64,000 nucleotides of DNA from an uncultured Acidimicrobiales bacterium. GTDB lineage: Bacteria > Actinomycetota > Acidimicrobiia > Acidimicrobiales > SZUA-35. A program made the position numbers and the translations under genes. Positions 42,470-51,776 of the stretch are shown piece by piece. Within the stretch, counting starts at the first letter, position 1, and each line of letters starts with the position of its first letter. The stretch is taken from contig CALIFY010000043.1 of the NCBI GenBank assembly GCA_938021675.1, positions 1 to 64,000 on the forward strand. Direction: 5' to 3'. Below the pieces are notes generated by a model. That model did no database searches. It was not told the DNA's origin and saw only the letters and a program-made list of their open reading frames with translations.

Positions 42470-44366
42470 CGACGAGGCCAGGATCGATCTCGGAGTTGAC
42501 GGGCTCGGTCCGGCCGAGCACATTGGCCGAGGCGGTGCCGCCGACGTCTATCGAGCCGAACAACTAGGTCTTCGCCGCACGGTCGCCATCAAGGTGCTGC
42601 GGGCCCAGTCAAAAGACCCGTCAACCGAATCGCGGTTCCAGAGCGAATGTGAGGCTATTGGATCGGTCTCCGACCAGCCGCACATTATCGGTGTGTATGA
42701 GGGGGGCTTAACTCGCAACGGCCGGGCCTATCTGGTCATGGAGTATCTGCCCGGAGGCTCGTTGTACGACCTGGTTCACCGGACCGGCACCCTCAGCCAA
42801 GACGAAGTGATCGACGTCGGCATCAAGATCGGGTCGGCGTTGTCGGCCGCTCATCGGGTCGGTGTGCTCCATCGCGATGTGAAGCCGTCGAACATCATGA
42901 TCTCGGCCGGCGGCGAGCCCGCGCTCGGGGATTTCGGGATAGCCCGGATCGAGGGCGGCCCGCAAACCCTCACCGGCTTGGTGACCGCCAGCTTCGCCCA
43001 TGCATCCCCTGAGGTGCTCGGTGGCAATTCGCCGACCGTCGCATCGGATATCTATTCGCTGGCATCGACGATGTTCGAGCTGCTCGTCGGCTGGGCTCCG
43101 TACTACAGCCCGAGTGACAAGTCGGTCTGGCCACTTATGAAGCGGATATTGTCCGAACCGATGCCCAGTCCAGAGTCGGTTGGGATGAGCCCCGAGTTCG
43201 GTCGAGTCTTCATTCGTGCGACCGCACGCAGCGCTGGTGATCGCTACGCCGACGTCGATCAGTTTGTCGGCGACCTGGCCGCACTGGGTCCGTCGTCGGG
43301 TCGAGTACGCACCGTTGCCGATCCGAACAAACTCAACGTCCGGTCCGAAGGGGTCGATGCCCCTCTGGTTACCGGCCTTCGACAAGTTGAGGTCGAAACG
43401 CCGCCGCCCGGTCCGCCCCCGGCGCCGGCCGCCGCCCCGATGCAAAACGGTGCGGCGCATGCTCCCGCCGACCCATTTGGAGGTGGAGCGTCCCAAGCGG
43501 CACTGCCCGAGAATGTCGAGAACGGGGCCAGGCAAGGGTCCGGCCAGTCCGACGCCACCGAGACGGGTCCCGTCGATAGCGACGGCCGCAGGCCCGATCG
43601 ATCGGATCCTGGCGCCGAGCCGCCTAGTCGGCGCCGTCGTAACCGGCGGCGATGGCTATCGTTTTCCCTCTTGGCGCTGATCGTTTGTGTCGGGGCGGCC
43701 GTTGGGCTGGCCGCGCTCGGCGGTGATGATTCAACCCAAGTGCTCCCGGCAACGATTGCCCGAGACAGCCAGGAACCGCCTTCGTCGAGCAGCGATGATC
43801 CCGGCGTTGCCGGACCGGCTGCATCCGAAGCCGAGGCGCCCATGATCGAGATTGAGGGGGCCACCGACGGGCCATTGGTCGCCGGCGAGCCGGTCGACGT
43901 TTCGGTTGTTGCCGCCAGCGGTGGGGAACTGATGCGCTATGTCATAGACGGGAACCCGGAAGGTGATCCGGCGGAGCGCCTTGAGCCGTACCGGCCGACG
44001 GTCGGTCGGCACTCTCTTGCCGTTGAAGTGACGTCCGCCGAAGGTGTAGAGATACTGGAACCCGTCGAGTTGTACGCCATCGACGAGGTGCCGCAGACCG
44101 GATACCGAGCCAACTTGGCGTCTGTCCCGGCCGACCCGGCGAACTGGGAGATGGCCCTTGAACTCTTCGATCGGTTGGTCATCGCCGGGCATGAGGCGGT
44201 GGAGCTGCGAGCCAGTGACGATTACGCCAGTCTGTCCCCCGGCTTCTGGAACATCTATGTCGCTGGGTTCGGACAAGATGGGGAGGCGGCAGGGGCTCAC
44301 TGCCAGCGGTTTGGGTTGGCCGTTCCCGACGAGTGTTTTGCTGCGTTCGTCGACCCGAACGCGTAA
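42459..44366 (+). CDS. Transmembrane Ser/Thr protein kinase with Ig-like plus SPOR-like ectodomain
   Basis: 635 residues from ATG 42459. Kinase domain (about 18-285): glycine loop GRGGAADVY, Lys45 in VAIKVL, catalytic HRDVKPSN (Asp140), DFG (Asp158), and SPE in place of APE. A Pro/Ala-rich linker leads to a membrane helix (about 397-418). Outside are an Ig-like domain (about 464-545) and a SPOR-like domain (about 547-632; GYRANLASV...FWNIYVAGFG...CQRFGL...DECFAAFVDP). This replaces the PASTA repeats of PknB-type kinases, suggesting an envelope-sensing role. Translationally coupled to the upstream gene. Confidence 0.88.
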   Translation: MVADDEARIDLGVDGLGPAEHIGRGGAADVYRAEQLGLRRTVAIKVLRAQSKDPSTESRFQSECEAIGSVSDQPHIIGVYEGGLTRNGRAYLVMEYLPGGSLYDLVHRTGTLSQDEVIDVGIKIGSALSAAHRVGVLHRDVKPSNIMISAGGEPALGDFGIARIEGGPQTLTGLVTASFAHASPEVLGGNSPTVASDIYSLASTMFELLVGWAPYYSPSDKSVWPLMKRILSEPMPSPESVGMSPEFGRVFIRATARSAGDRYADVDQFVGDLAALGPSSGRVRTVADPNKLNVRSEGVDAPLVTGLRQVEVETPPPGPPPAPAAAPMQNGAAHAPADPFGGGASQAALPENVENGARQGSGQSDATETGPVDSDGRRPDRSDPGAEPPSRRRRNRRRWLSFSLLALIVCVGAAVGLAALGGDDSTQVLPATIARDSQEPPSSSSDDPGVAGPAASEAEAPMIEIEGATDGPLVAGEPVDVSVVAASGGELMRYVIDGNPEGDPAERLEPYRPTVGRHSLAVEVTSAEGVEILEPVELYAIDEVPQTGYRANLASVPADPANWEMALELFDRLVIAGHEAVELRASDDYASLSPGFWNIYVAGFGQDGEAAGAHCQRFGLAVPDECFAAFVDPNA

Positions 44367-44428
44367 TCGGAATCGCCACGTACTGCGCCGATTTGTCGGC
44401 GCTACTGGCGAGCTACCAGGCTCACACT

Positions 44429-45667
44429 ATGGACTTTGACCTTCCCGCCGACGATGATCCGTACCGGCTGACCGTTCGGCAATGGTTGAGCCAGCATCCT
44501 GCGCCGAGCGGTAGAGAATTGGCTGAGGCCGGCTACGTGGTGCCCCATTGGCCGGAGCCATATGGACTCGAAGCATCCCCGATGCATCAGCTGATAATCG
44601 ATGAGGAGTTGGCACGGGCCGGTGTGACCCGTCCGAACAACGCCATCGGTATCGGATGGGCCGGGCCGACGATTCTGACCGCTGGTAGCGAGGATCAAAA
44701 GAATCGGTACCTGCCCGGCATCGTTTCCGGGGAAGAAATCTGGTGCCAGATGTTCTCCGAGCCTGAGGCCGGTTCTGATCTAGCGGCGTTGGCCACCCGT
44801 GCCGAGCGTGACGGCGACGAGTATGTGATCAACGGCTCGAAGGTGTGGACAAGTGGGGGTCACCATTCGGCGTTCGGCATTTTGATCGCCAGAACCGACC
44901 CTGATGCCCCAAAGCATCGCGGCATCTCCTATTTCGTCTGCCCAACGAACGTTGCAGGGTTGACGATGCAACCGATCATCGACATGACGACGGCCTATTC
45001 GTTCAACCAGGTCTTCTTCGATAACGTTCGCTTACCGGTCGAAAACCGCATAGGGCGCGAAGGTGATGGGTGGCGGTTGGCAAAGACGACGTTGTCCAAC
45101 GAGCGCGTTCAGCTGTCATCTGCCGGATCGTTGTGGGGGTCCGGCCCATCGGCCGAACACCTGCTCGACCTCGTCCGCCAGTCGGTCGATACCTCCGACC
45201 CACTGGTTCGTCAACAGCTGGCGCGGCTGTACTGCGAAGCGGAAGTGTTGAGGCTCGGCCGGCTTCGCGTACTTAGCGCTACCCTCGCCGGCAAGACCCC
45301 GGGGGCCGAATCATCTGTCCAGAAGATCATGGCAGATGAACACGGTCAGCACGTGATGGAAACGGCCGCCTCCATCGTTGGTGCCCAGGCGATGTTGACG
45401 GGCGCCGGACCGACCGGGGAGCTACCAGCGGAGGCCCGAACCGGGGTGACCGAGGTGAACATCGATCGACGCCTCTTCCCTGATGTCGATCCGATCTGGC
45501 ACTACGGATTCCTCTTTTCGCCGGCGTTGAGCATCGGCGGGGGGACCTTCGCCGTCCAGAGAAACATCATCGCTGAGCAGGTGCTCGGCCTTCCTCGCGA
45601 ACCGAACCTTCAGAAGGGTATGACGTGGTCTGAGACGACAAGAGTTGGCAACCCTAGCCGGTCGTGA
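44429..45667 (+). CDS. Acyl-CoA dehydrogenase family protein
   Basis: 412 residues from ATG 44429. FAD-dependent oxidation of an acyl-CoA thioester. Family motifs: CQMFSEPEAGSDLAAL, the strand INGSKVWTSGGHHS, and the C-terminal FAD-contacting GGGTFAVQRNIIAEQVLGLPRE. Length and LxxARxY-like helices fit the class acting on short, branched or steroid-derived substrates; the substrate is unknown. The open frame to 44333 lies within the kinase gene. The last 14 bases overlap the convergent permease gene. Confidence 0.9.
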   Translation: MDFDLPADDDPYRLTVRQWLSQHPAPSGRELAEAGYVVPHWPEPYGLEASPMHQLIIDEELARAGVTRPNNAIGIGWAGPTILTAGSEDQKNRYLPGIVSGEEIWCQMFSEPEAGSDLAALATRAERDGDEYVINGSKVWTSGGHHSAFGILIARTDPDAPKHRGISYFVCPTNVAGLTMQPIIDMTTAYSFNQVFFDNVRLPVENRIGREGDGWRLAKTTLSNERVQLSSAGSLWGSGPSAEHLLDLVRQSVDTSDPLVRQQLARLYCEAEVLRLGRLRVLSATLAGKTPGAESSVQKIMADEHGQHVMETAASIVGAQAMLTGAGPTGELPAEARTGVTEVNIDRRLFPDVDPIWHYGFLFSPALSIGGGTFAVQRNIIAEQVLGLPREPNLQKGMTWSETTRVGNPSRS

Positions 45668-46700
45668 GAATTCCAATCAGTGAGACGACAGACACTAACA
45701 CCCAGGCCAACGCGCCGAGTAGAAGCGGCTTGGGGCCGAGTTTTCGAAGCGCTGCGAACCGAACCCCTGAACCGAGTCCAACGAGAGCGATAGCCAATGT
45801 CCAACGTTCTCCCAAGCCGACCAGATCGAGTGTCCCCGTCGGGATGATCCCGCTTGTTCGCAGCGCCACCATGGTCAAGAAACCGGCGACGAACAGCGGG
45901 AGGATAGGCGGCGGTGGTGCCTCGAAGTTCACCTTTGGTTTGCCACTGGTCATCCGTCGGCGACGCAGGTTCATACCGGTGACGAGGGGGGCGAGCAGCG
46001 TCACCCGAGTGAGCTTCACCAGCATCGCCCCCGCCACCACCGAGGTTCCGGCGGGCGAAGTCGTGGCCACGACTTGAGCGACGTCGTGGACGCTGGCGCC
46101 GGCCCAGGCGGCGAACTGCGCGTCGTCGAGACCGATCTGGTCGGCTATGGCGGGAAGGGTGATGATCGCCATGCTGCCGAAGAGGGTTACCAACCCGACC
46201 GCAGCCGCCACCTCTTCCTCTGAGGCGTCGGTGGAACTCTCGACGGCGGCGATTGCCGATGCCCCACAGATCGAATACCCGGTAGCGACCACCAGTCCAA
46301 GATCGTTCGGGAGGCCGAGCCGACGGTTGATCCATAGGGTTCCAACGAACGTGGACACGACCGTCACCGCGACCACGAGAGCCCCGGAGAGTCCGAGGGT
46401 GGCGACATCACCGAACGATAGGCGCAACCCGAGCATCACCACACCGATCCGCAGGAGTCGCCGGGCGGCGAAACGCAAGCCCGGCTCGGTTGTGGCGTTG
46501 CTCAGCGGTGAGTTTCCGATCATGGCGCCGACGACGACGGCAGCGACCAGCACCGAGATGCTGCCGAAGGCGTTGGCGATGAGGGTTGCGATCAGCGTGC
46601 CTCCGAGGGCCAAGGCAAGGCCGACGACGATGGTCGGGGAGCGCTGGTCGTTGGTAGCGCCGGGTTTGGTTGGTGAGAGGGAACGCTGACCGACGGGCAT
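45654..46700 (-). CDS. YeiH-family putative sulfate/anion exporter
   Basis: 348 residues with about ten helices. Family hallmarks GYSICGASAIAA and GASVHDVAQVVA are both present. Members (Cons_hypoth698) are proposed exporters of sulfate or related anions and are usually divergent from a LysR regulator, as here. The sulfur link is interesting given the cysteine-synthesis cluster at 25 kb, but no direct connection is shown. Ends inside the acyl-CoA dehydrogenase tail. Confidence 0.9.
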   Translation of the reverse strand: MPVGQRSLSPTKPGATNDQRSPTIVVGLALALGGTLIATLIANAFGSISVLVAAVVVGAMIGNSPLSNATTEPGLRFAARRLLRIGVVMLGLRLSFGDVATLGLSGALVVAVTVVSTFVGTLWINRRLGLPNDLGLVVATGYSICGASAIAAVESSTDASEEEVAAAVGLVTLFGSMAIITLPAIADQIGLDDAQFAAWAGASVHDVAQVVATTSPAGTSVVAGAMLVKLTRVTLLAPLVTGMNLRRRRMTSGKPKVNFEAPPPPILPLFVAGFLTMVALRTSGIIPTGTLDLVGLGERWTLAIALVGLGSGVRFAALRKLGPKPLLLGALAWVLVSVVSLIGILTTG

Positions 46701-46756
46701 GATGCGAGCTTGTCATCATCGTTTCCGACCCGGTAGGGGACCACCGTCGCGCAGGT

Positions 46757-46773
46757 TATAGGCTTAACTTATA
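46757..46773. promoter_or_regulatory. Candidate LysR-type operator
   Basis: The imperfect dyad TATAGGCTTAACTTATA fits the T-N11-A style of LysR-family sites. It lies in the 99-bp divergent region between the YeiH-type permease and the LysR gene, 27 bases before the regulator start. Confidence 0.5.
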
Positions 46774-46799
46774 CCCACCCATAATGAAGGGCTTGAACC

Positions 46800-47735
46800 A
46801 TGCCGCTTCCGTCAACAACTCCGGAATTGGGTGCGCTCGATGTGTTCCTTTCGGTAGTGAAGCTGGGCAGTCTGTCCAAAGCAGCGGCCGCCCACCGCGT
46901 CACGCAACCCAGCGTGAGTAGCCGGATCCGCTCACTTGAGCGGCAGCTTGGCGTGAAGCTTCTCGAACGTTCGCCCACCGGGTCTCAGCCGACGGCGGCT
47001 GGTGGTCTTGTGGCCGGGTGGGCCGGCAACGTCTTGCGTTCGGCCGAGGAGTTGAACGCCGGAGTGGTGGCGCTCCGGGCTCGTCGGGCCGGTACGTTGC
47101 GGGTCTCCGCCAGTTTTACTCTCGCCGAGTATTTGCTCCCCCCGTTGTTGGAGCAGTTCCTCCGCAATCGGCCGTCGGACTCGGTGAAGTTGGAGGTCGC
47201 CAATAGCGAGGTCGTGCTCGAGCGGCTTCGTGATGGTCGAGCCGACCTGGGTTTCATCGAGTCGCCAGAACTCGACGAGGACATGACCGAACATGTGCTT
47301 GCGTTCGATCGACTGGTCGTCGTCGTCGGTCGCGGTCACCCGTGGGCCAAGGTGGGAAAAGTTCCTGCCGAAGCCGTGGTCAGCACCCCGTTGGTTCTGC
47401 GCGAACAGGGGTCCGGAACCAGGCAGGCCTTCGAGGCTGCGTTGGCCGATCTTGGGGGTTCGGGGCCGACCGTGGCCTTCGAGTTTGGTTCTACCGCGGC
47501 GATTCGAGCCGCAGTCGTCAGCGGCGGACCGCCGAGCGTCCTGAGCCACCTTGCCGTTTCCGCCGATCTCGATGCCGGGAGTCTCGTCGCTATCGAGGTG
47601 GCCGGTCTTGAGGTCCATCGTCGGTTGCGGGCGGTGTGGCCTAGCTCGACCGAGCTTGCCCCGCTGGCCGCGGCGTTCGTCGCTCGGCTCCCAACGGCCG
47701 GTGTAGATCCCGCACAGCCCCATGATCGACCATAG
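46800..47735 (+). CDS. LysR-family transcriptional regulator
   Basis: 311 residues. N-terminal winged HTH (LDVFLSVVKLGSLSKAAAAHRVTQPSVSSRIRSLERQLGVKL, shown by its position near residues 14-56) and a C-terminal periplasmic-binding-like effector domain (SEVVLERLRDGRADLGFIESP). Divergent from the YeiH-type exporter, so probably its regulator, with autoregulation through the shared operator. The effector is unknown. Confidence 0.93.
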   Translation: MPLPSTTPELGALDVFLSVVKLGSLSKAAAAHRVTQPSVSSRIRSLERQLGVKLLERSPTGSQPTAAGGLVAGWAGNVLRSAEELNAGVVALRARRAGTLRVSASFTLAEYLLPPLLEQFLRNRPSDSVKLEVANSEVVLERLRDGRADLGFIESPELDEDMTEHVLAFDRLVVVVGRGHPWAKVGKVPAEAVVSTPLVLREQGSGTRQAFEAALADLGGSGPTVAFEFGSTAAIRAAVVSGGPPSVLSHLAVSADLDAGSLVAIEVAGLEVHRRLRAVWPSSTELAPLAAAFVARLPTAGVDPAQPHDRP

Positions 47736-47790
47736 AACGGCCAGGGGCGGAGCCGCTGCTCCCCGGCGGGCCAGTACGATTGCCGAAGAG

Positions 47791-48819
47791 ATGGGCAATC
47801 GATCGGGATCAGACGTGACACGGTGGTTGGTAGTGCCGCTGGTGAGCCTGGCTCTCGTGCTGACCGGGTGCTCGTCCGACCAGGGCAACGGCGACGGCGG
47901 GGCGAACGCCGGGGGAGACAACGACGCCTCTGCCGGCCGGACCGAACTGAAGCCGATTATCGAACTTGGTGTCACCGAATGGACTGGATCCGAGCTCAAC
48001 GTCGCCATCGCCGAACTGTTGATCGAGCGACGACTCGGATACCCGGTCACCGCGGTCGAGGTGCTCGATATCCCCGACATGTTGGACGACCTTGAATCGG
48101 GCGAGCTCGACGCGGTGCTAGAGATTTGGCCGTCGTCACTCGAAGACCCGGACCGGGCGGCCTTTGACGACGACCGGGTGGAAACGCTCGGGCCACTCGG
48201 GGTGGTCGGCCAGATCGGCTGGTATGTGCCCCGCTACGTGATCGATGCCGACCCAAGCCTCGCAACCTGGGAGGGCTACGCTTCGGCCGAGGTCGCAAAG
48301 CGCTTCGCTTCGATCGAGACGGGAACCCGCGGTCGTTTTCTTGGAACAGACCCCGCATATATCCAAGCCGACGAGGAAATTATCGAGGCCCTTTCGCTTC
48401 CGTTCGACGTGGTGTACTCCGGTTCCGATGCTGCCACCGCGTCGGCGCTGGAAAAGGCGTATGCATCCGAGGAGCCGATCTTGCTCTATTGGTGGACGCC
48501 GACGGTTGAAGTCGCAGAGTTCGATTTGGTCGAGGTCGCTCTCCCCGAACGCGATGCATCGTGCGAGGCCGACGTCGCGGCCGGCAAGCCTCGGTCGTGC
48601 GGATATTCCCCAGATGAGTTGTTCAAAGCAGGGGCGCCAGACCTGGCCGAACGAGCCCCAGATCTGCACCAATTCCTGCGCCTTTTCACCATTGAAACCG
48701 ACGATCAGCTGGCAATGATCCAGGCCGTTGAGGCCGATGGGCAGGCGGTCGAAACGGTCGCCGAGGACTGGGTAGAAGAGAATCGCGCCCGATGGGAGGC
48801 CTGGTTCGAGGAGGGCTAA
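47791..48819 (+). CDS. Glycine-betaine/proline-type ABC substrate-binding lipoprotein (orphan)
   Basis: 342 residues from ATG 47791. Signal peptide with lipobox LVLTGC, an Asp/Gly-rich linker, then an OpuAC-type binding domain (TEWTGSELNVAIAELLIERRLGY, GELDAVLEIWPS, LYWWTP). Aromatic residues of the usual betaine cage (Trp/Tyr) are plentiful. No betaine permease or ATPase is adjacent, so its transporter partner is elsewhere or the protein has another role. 55 bases after the LysR gene, possibly in its transcript. Confidence 0.82.
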   Translation: MGNRSGSDVTRWLVVPLVSLALVLTGCSSDQGNGDGGANAGGDNDASAGRTELKPIIELGVTEWTGSELNVAIAELLIERRLGYPVTAVEVLDIPDMLDDLESGELDAVLEIWPSSLEDPDRAAFDDDRVETLGPLGVVGQIGWYVPRYVIDADPSLATWEGYASAEVAKRFASIETGTRGRFLGTDPAYIQADEEIIEALSLPFDVVYSGSDAATASALEKAYASEEPILLYWWTPTVEVAEFDLVEVALPERDASCEADVAAGKPRSCGYSPDELFKAGAPDLAERAPDLHQFLRLFTIETDDQLAMIQAVEADGQAVETVAEDWVEENRARWEAWFEEG

Positions 48820-48830
48820 AAGGGCCCTCC
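48810..48830 (+). terminator. Hairpin overlapping the stop codon of the betaine-type binding protein
   Basis: GGAGGGC (48810-48816) pairs perfectly with GCCCTCC (48824-48830), with the TAA stop in the loop. No T tract follows, so it may be a weak terminator or an RNA-stabilising 3' stem. Confidence 0.4.
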
Positions 48831-48831
48831 C

Positions 48832-48861
48832 TTGGACAAGGTCCCAAACCGCCACTATTGT
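48832..48861 (+). promoter_or_regulatory. Candidate promoter of the peptide transporter operon
   Basis: TTGGAC (48832-48837), an 18-base spacer and TATTGT (48856-48861), giving a leader of about 115 bases before the binding-protein gene. Confidence 0.45.
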
Positions 48862-48983
48862 GGCAGCCCAATCTTGGAAGACCAGGGAGAGGTCTGGACT
48901 CACGGGCGAACGATCCTTGGAACTATGCCGCGGCCACGGCGATCAAGATTCGCCACCGACATCGGCCACAGGAGGCATTTCAC

Positions 48984-50711
48984 ATGAGTTGGAAGCGCTT
49001 GGATTTCGTACGTCGCCGATCGGGGGCGGCTCAAGTCGACCTCATCGACGCCTACGCTCAGAGCAAGGTCACCCGGCGAAGTTTTATTCGACGAGGGGTG
49101 ATTCTTGGGATTTCCGCCCCGACGCTGTCAGCGGTGATAGCGGCTTGCGGGGGCGATGACGACTCCGCTTCCGGCGACGGAGGAGGCGCAGAAGCAGAGA
49201 CCGGCGGTGGTGACAGTGGCGGCGAGGCCACTTCGGGCGGCACCTTGAAGGTCGCCGTGCAGTTCGGCGACGCGAACTCTGGCTTAGATCCCTTGAATAT
49301 GCTCGATCTCGGCACCTATTCGGTGCTGTCCCAGAGTTTCGAGTATCTCGTCGGTGTCGGCGAAGACGGCAACATCGGCCCGACCGGGCTCGCCACCGGG
49401 TGGACCCCGAACGACGACGGCTCGGTGTGGACCTTCGACCTCCGCCCCGACGTGACGTGGCAGGACGGAAGCGAGTTTACGTCCGCAGATGTCGCAGCGA
49501 CTCTGGACCGGATGGTGTCCGTCGGGGCCGGGGTCGACGGTGTGTTGAGCGAAGGCTCGACCGACGCCAGTGATCCGGCCAAGGCGATCGTTACTCTGGA
49601 CGCTCCGAACGGAAACTTCCCCGTTCTTGTGTCGACGTTCAATCCTCAGTCGTTGATCACCCCGGTCGACTACTCCGATGGCACGACCCTCGATGCCCGT
49701 CCCGGTGGTACCGGCGCCTGGCAGCTCGATAGTTTCGATGCGACGACGTTTACCTCTCGCTTCGTGCCCAGTGCCGAATGGTGGGGCGGTTCCGTCAACC
49801 TCGATGCCATCGAGTTGATCGGCTTCGAGTCGGTCGGTACCGCTGTGGCCGCCATGCAGGCCCGAGAGGTCGACATGATCCAGAGCTTCAACGTGATCGA
49901 TGGCTCGGCGCTGCTCAGCGACGATGCTTTCAATCTGTTGAAGCCTCCGGCCGCCAACCACCGTCAACTGTGGTTCAACACCCAAGAGGGCCAGTACACC
50001 GATCCCAGGGTCCGTCAGGCGTTGGCGCTTACCCTCAATCGTGAACAGATGGTGGCGACGCTGTTTGAAGGGCAGGGTCTGGTAGCAAACGACCATCCGG
50101 TGCACCCGACGCTCCCATTCTTCGATGAGGCAGCTGTGCCTCAGCGCACCCAGGACATCGAAATGGCCAAGCAGCTCTTGGCCGATGCTGGGTTCGAAGA
50201 TGGGATCACCGGCGAACTACAAGTCGGCAACCTTCAGGAAATCCCGGACATGGCAGCCATCGTGCAGCAAGCCGCAGCCGAGGCCGGTTTCAACCTGAAC
50301 GTAAACGTGACCGACAACTCAGACTTCTATGGCGCCCACTGGTGCCCGGGCGGAGGCAGCGAGGCCACTCAGCCTTGCGGTCCGTCGGCTGAGGTTGGCA
50401 TCGTCGACTATGGGCACCGACCGACACCGGACATCTTCTTCGGTCGAGCGTTGGCCACCGGCGGCGACTGGAACTCATCAAACTACGCCTCAGACGATTT
50501 CGACGGTCTGTTCACCGAGTATCAAAGTTCGATCGACGTCGAAGGGCAGACCAAGGCGGTGTCGAGCATCATGCAGCTACTGCACGAGGAGACGCCGGCC
50601 GCGTACCCGTTCTTCTTCGACTATCTGAGTGGCCACGATGATTCGGTTAGCGGTGTCCAGGTCACCGCGCTCGGGCACATGATGTTCGACAAGGCGTCGA
50701 AGTCAGAGTGA
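48984..50711 (+). CDS. Peptide ABC transporter substrate-binding protein (family 5), Tat lipoprotein
   Basis: 575 residues from ATG 48984 (AGGAGG upstream). Signal with twin arginines (TRRSFIRRGV) and lipobox-like AACGG, so export by Tat and lipid anchoring are both likely. The SBP_bac_5 body shows FEYLVGVGEDG, TPNDDGSVWTFDLRPDVTWQDG and FTSADVAATLDRM. Binds oligopeptides or related solutes and delivers them to the permease and ATPase encoded immediately downstream. Confidence 0.92.
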   Translation: MSWKRLDFVRRRSGAAQVDLIDAYAQSKVTRRSFIRRGVILGISAPTLSAVIAACGGDDDSASGDGGGAEAETGGGDSGGEATSGGTLKVAVQFGDANSGLDPLNMLDLGTYSVLSQSFEYLVGVGEDGNIGPTGLATGWTPNDDGSVWTFDLRPDVTWQDGSEFTSADVAATLDRMVSVGAGVDGVLSEGSTDASDPAKAIVTLDAPNGNFPVLVSTFNPQSLITPVDYSDGTTLDARPGGTGAWQLDSFDATTFTSRFVPSAEWWGGSVNLDAIELIGFESVGTAVAAMQAREVDMIQSFNVIDGSALLSDDAFNLLKPPAANHRQLWFNTQEGQYTDPRVRQALALTLNREQMVATLFEGQGLVANDHPVHPTLPFFDEAAVPQRTQDIEMAKQLLADAGFEDGITGELQVGNLQEIPDMAAIVQQAAAEAGFNLNVNVTDNSDFYGAHWCPGGGSEATQPCGPSAEVGIVDYGHRPTPDIFFGRALATGGDWNSSNYASDDFDGLFTEYQSSIDVEGQTKAVSSIMQLLHEETPAAYPFFFDYLSGHDDSVSGVQVTALGHMMFDKASKSE

Positions 50712-50819
50712 GCCAAGCAAATTGAGCGGTTCTTCTAGACCGTCGGCACTCCTTGCCAATCGTGCGAGGAGTGCCGACCGGTCGAGATGGGCACCAACGA
50801 CAAAGACGATGGGCGGCAG

Positions 50820-51776
50820 ATGCTTCGATACATGATTCGACGAGTCCTTTTGTCATTGCTGACGCTGGGAATTCTTCTGGTGGTCATCACCCTCATACCG
50901 AATGTGGCTCCCGGCGACCCTGCCCGCAAGATCGCCGGTGCGTTTGCATCGCCAGAACGACTTGCTGCGGTGACCACCTCGCTCGGCCTTGACGACTCGG
51001 TGCCCACCCAGTTCGCAAAGCTGGTGCGAGATGTCGTCACCCTCAATTTTGGCGAGTCGTTTACCCGGCCGGGCGAGTCGGTTACCGGTCTCGTTCGAGC
51101 GTCGCTGTGGAACTCGTTCAAACTGGTGCTGTTCTCGCTGCTGGTGGTATTGCCGATCTCGATCGGCGGCGGGGTGCTCGCCGCATTCAAGAAAGACACC
51201 TGGGTCGATCGCAGTATCGTCACTACCGGGCTGGCTTTGTCATCCATCCCCGAGTTCGTGTCCGGCGTGATTCTCCAAGCGTTTCTCGCCGTACCGATCG
51301 CGTTCTTCAAAGTTTCAGCCGATCCGCCGAATTCTGGCATCGCAACCAACCTGAACTACCTGTTGCTGCCGGTGCTGTCCGTACTGATCGTCTACTTCGG
51401 GTACATCGCCCGAATCACCCGAGCGGGAACGATCACGGCGCTTGAGGCCGACTACACCCGCACCGCGTTTATGAAGGGGATGTCGACCTCGGAGGTCATC
51501 CGAAAACATGTCTTGCGGAACGCCCTCCAACCCACCGTCGCCGTCACCGGTACCCAGCTCGGCTACCTGTTCGGCGGCCTGGTTGGCCTTGAGTTCGTGT
51601 TCAACTATCCGGGCCTCGGTCGACTCATTCTCGACGCCGCCCGCGGCGCCGACTACCCACTCCTGCGCGGTGGTGTCCTAACGGTGGCAATCATCTACAT
51701 GTTGGCCACCCTGACCGCAGACTTAGTCATCGCCTGGATGAATCCTCGGGCTCGCCTGTCCGGAGGAATGGCATGA
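50820..51776 (+). CDS. Peptide ABC transporter permease, DppB/OppB type
   Basis: 318 residues from ATG 50820. Six membrane helices and the inner-membrane-component EAA loop (EADYTRTAFMKGMS). N-terminal LLTLGILLVVITLIPNVAPGDPA is typical of DppB. ATG 50787 in the same frame would add 11 polar residues and cannot be excluded. Overlaps the next permease gene by four bases (ATGA). Confidence 0.93.
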   Translation: MLRYMIRRVLLSLLTLGILLVVITLIPNVAPGDPARKIAGAFASPERLAAVTTSLGLDDSVPTQFAKLVRDVVTLNFGESFTRPGESVTGLVRASLWNSFKLVLFSLLVVLPISIGGGVLAAFKKDTWVDRSIVTTGLALSSIPEFVSGVILQAFLAVPIAFFKVSADPPNSGIATNLNYLLLPVLSVLIVYFGYIARITRAGTITALEADYTRTAFMKGMSTSEVIRKHVLRNALQPTVAVTGTQLGYLFGGLVGLEFVFNYPGLGRLILDAARGADYPLLRGGVLTVAIIYMLATLTADLVIAWMNPRARLSGGMA

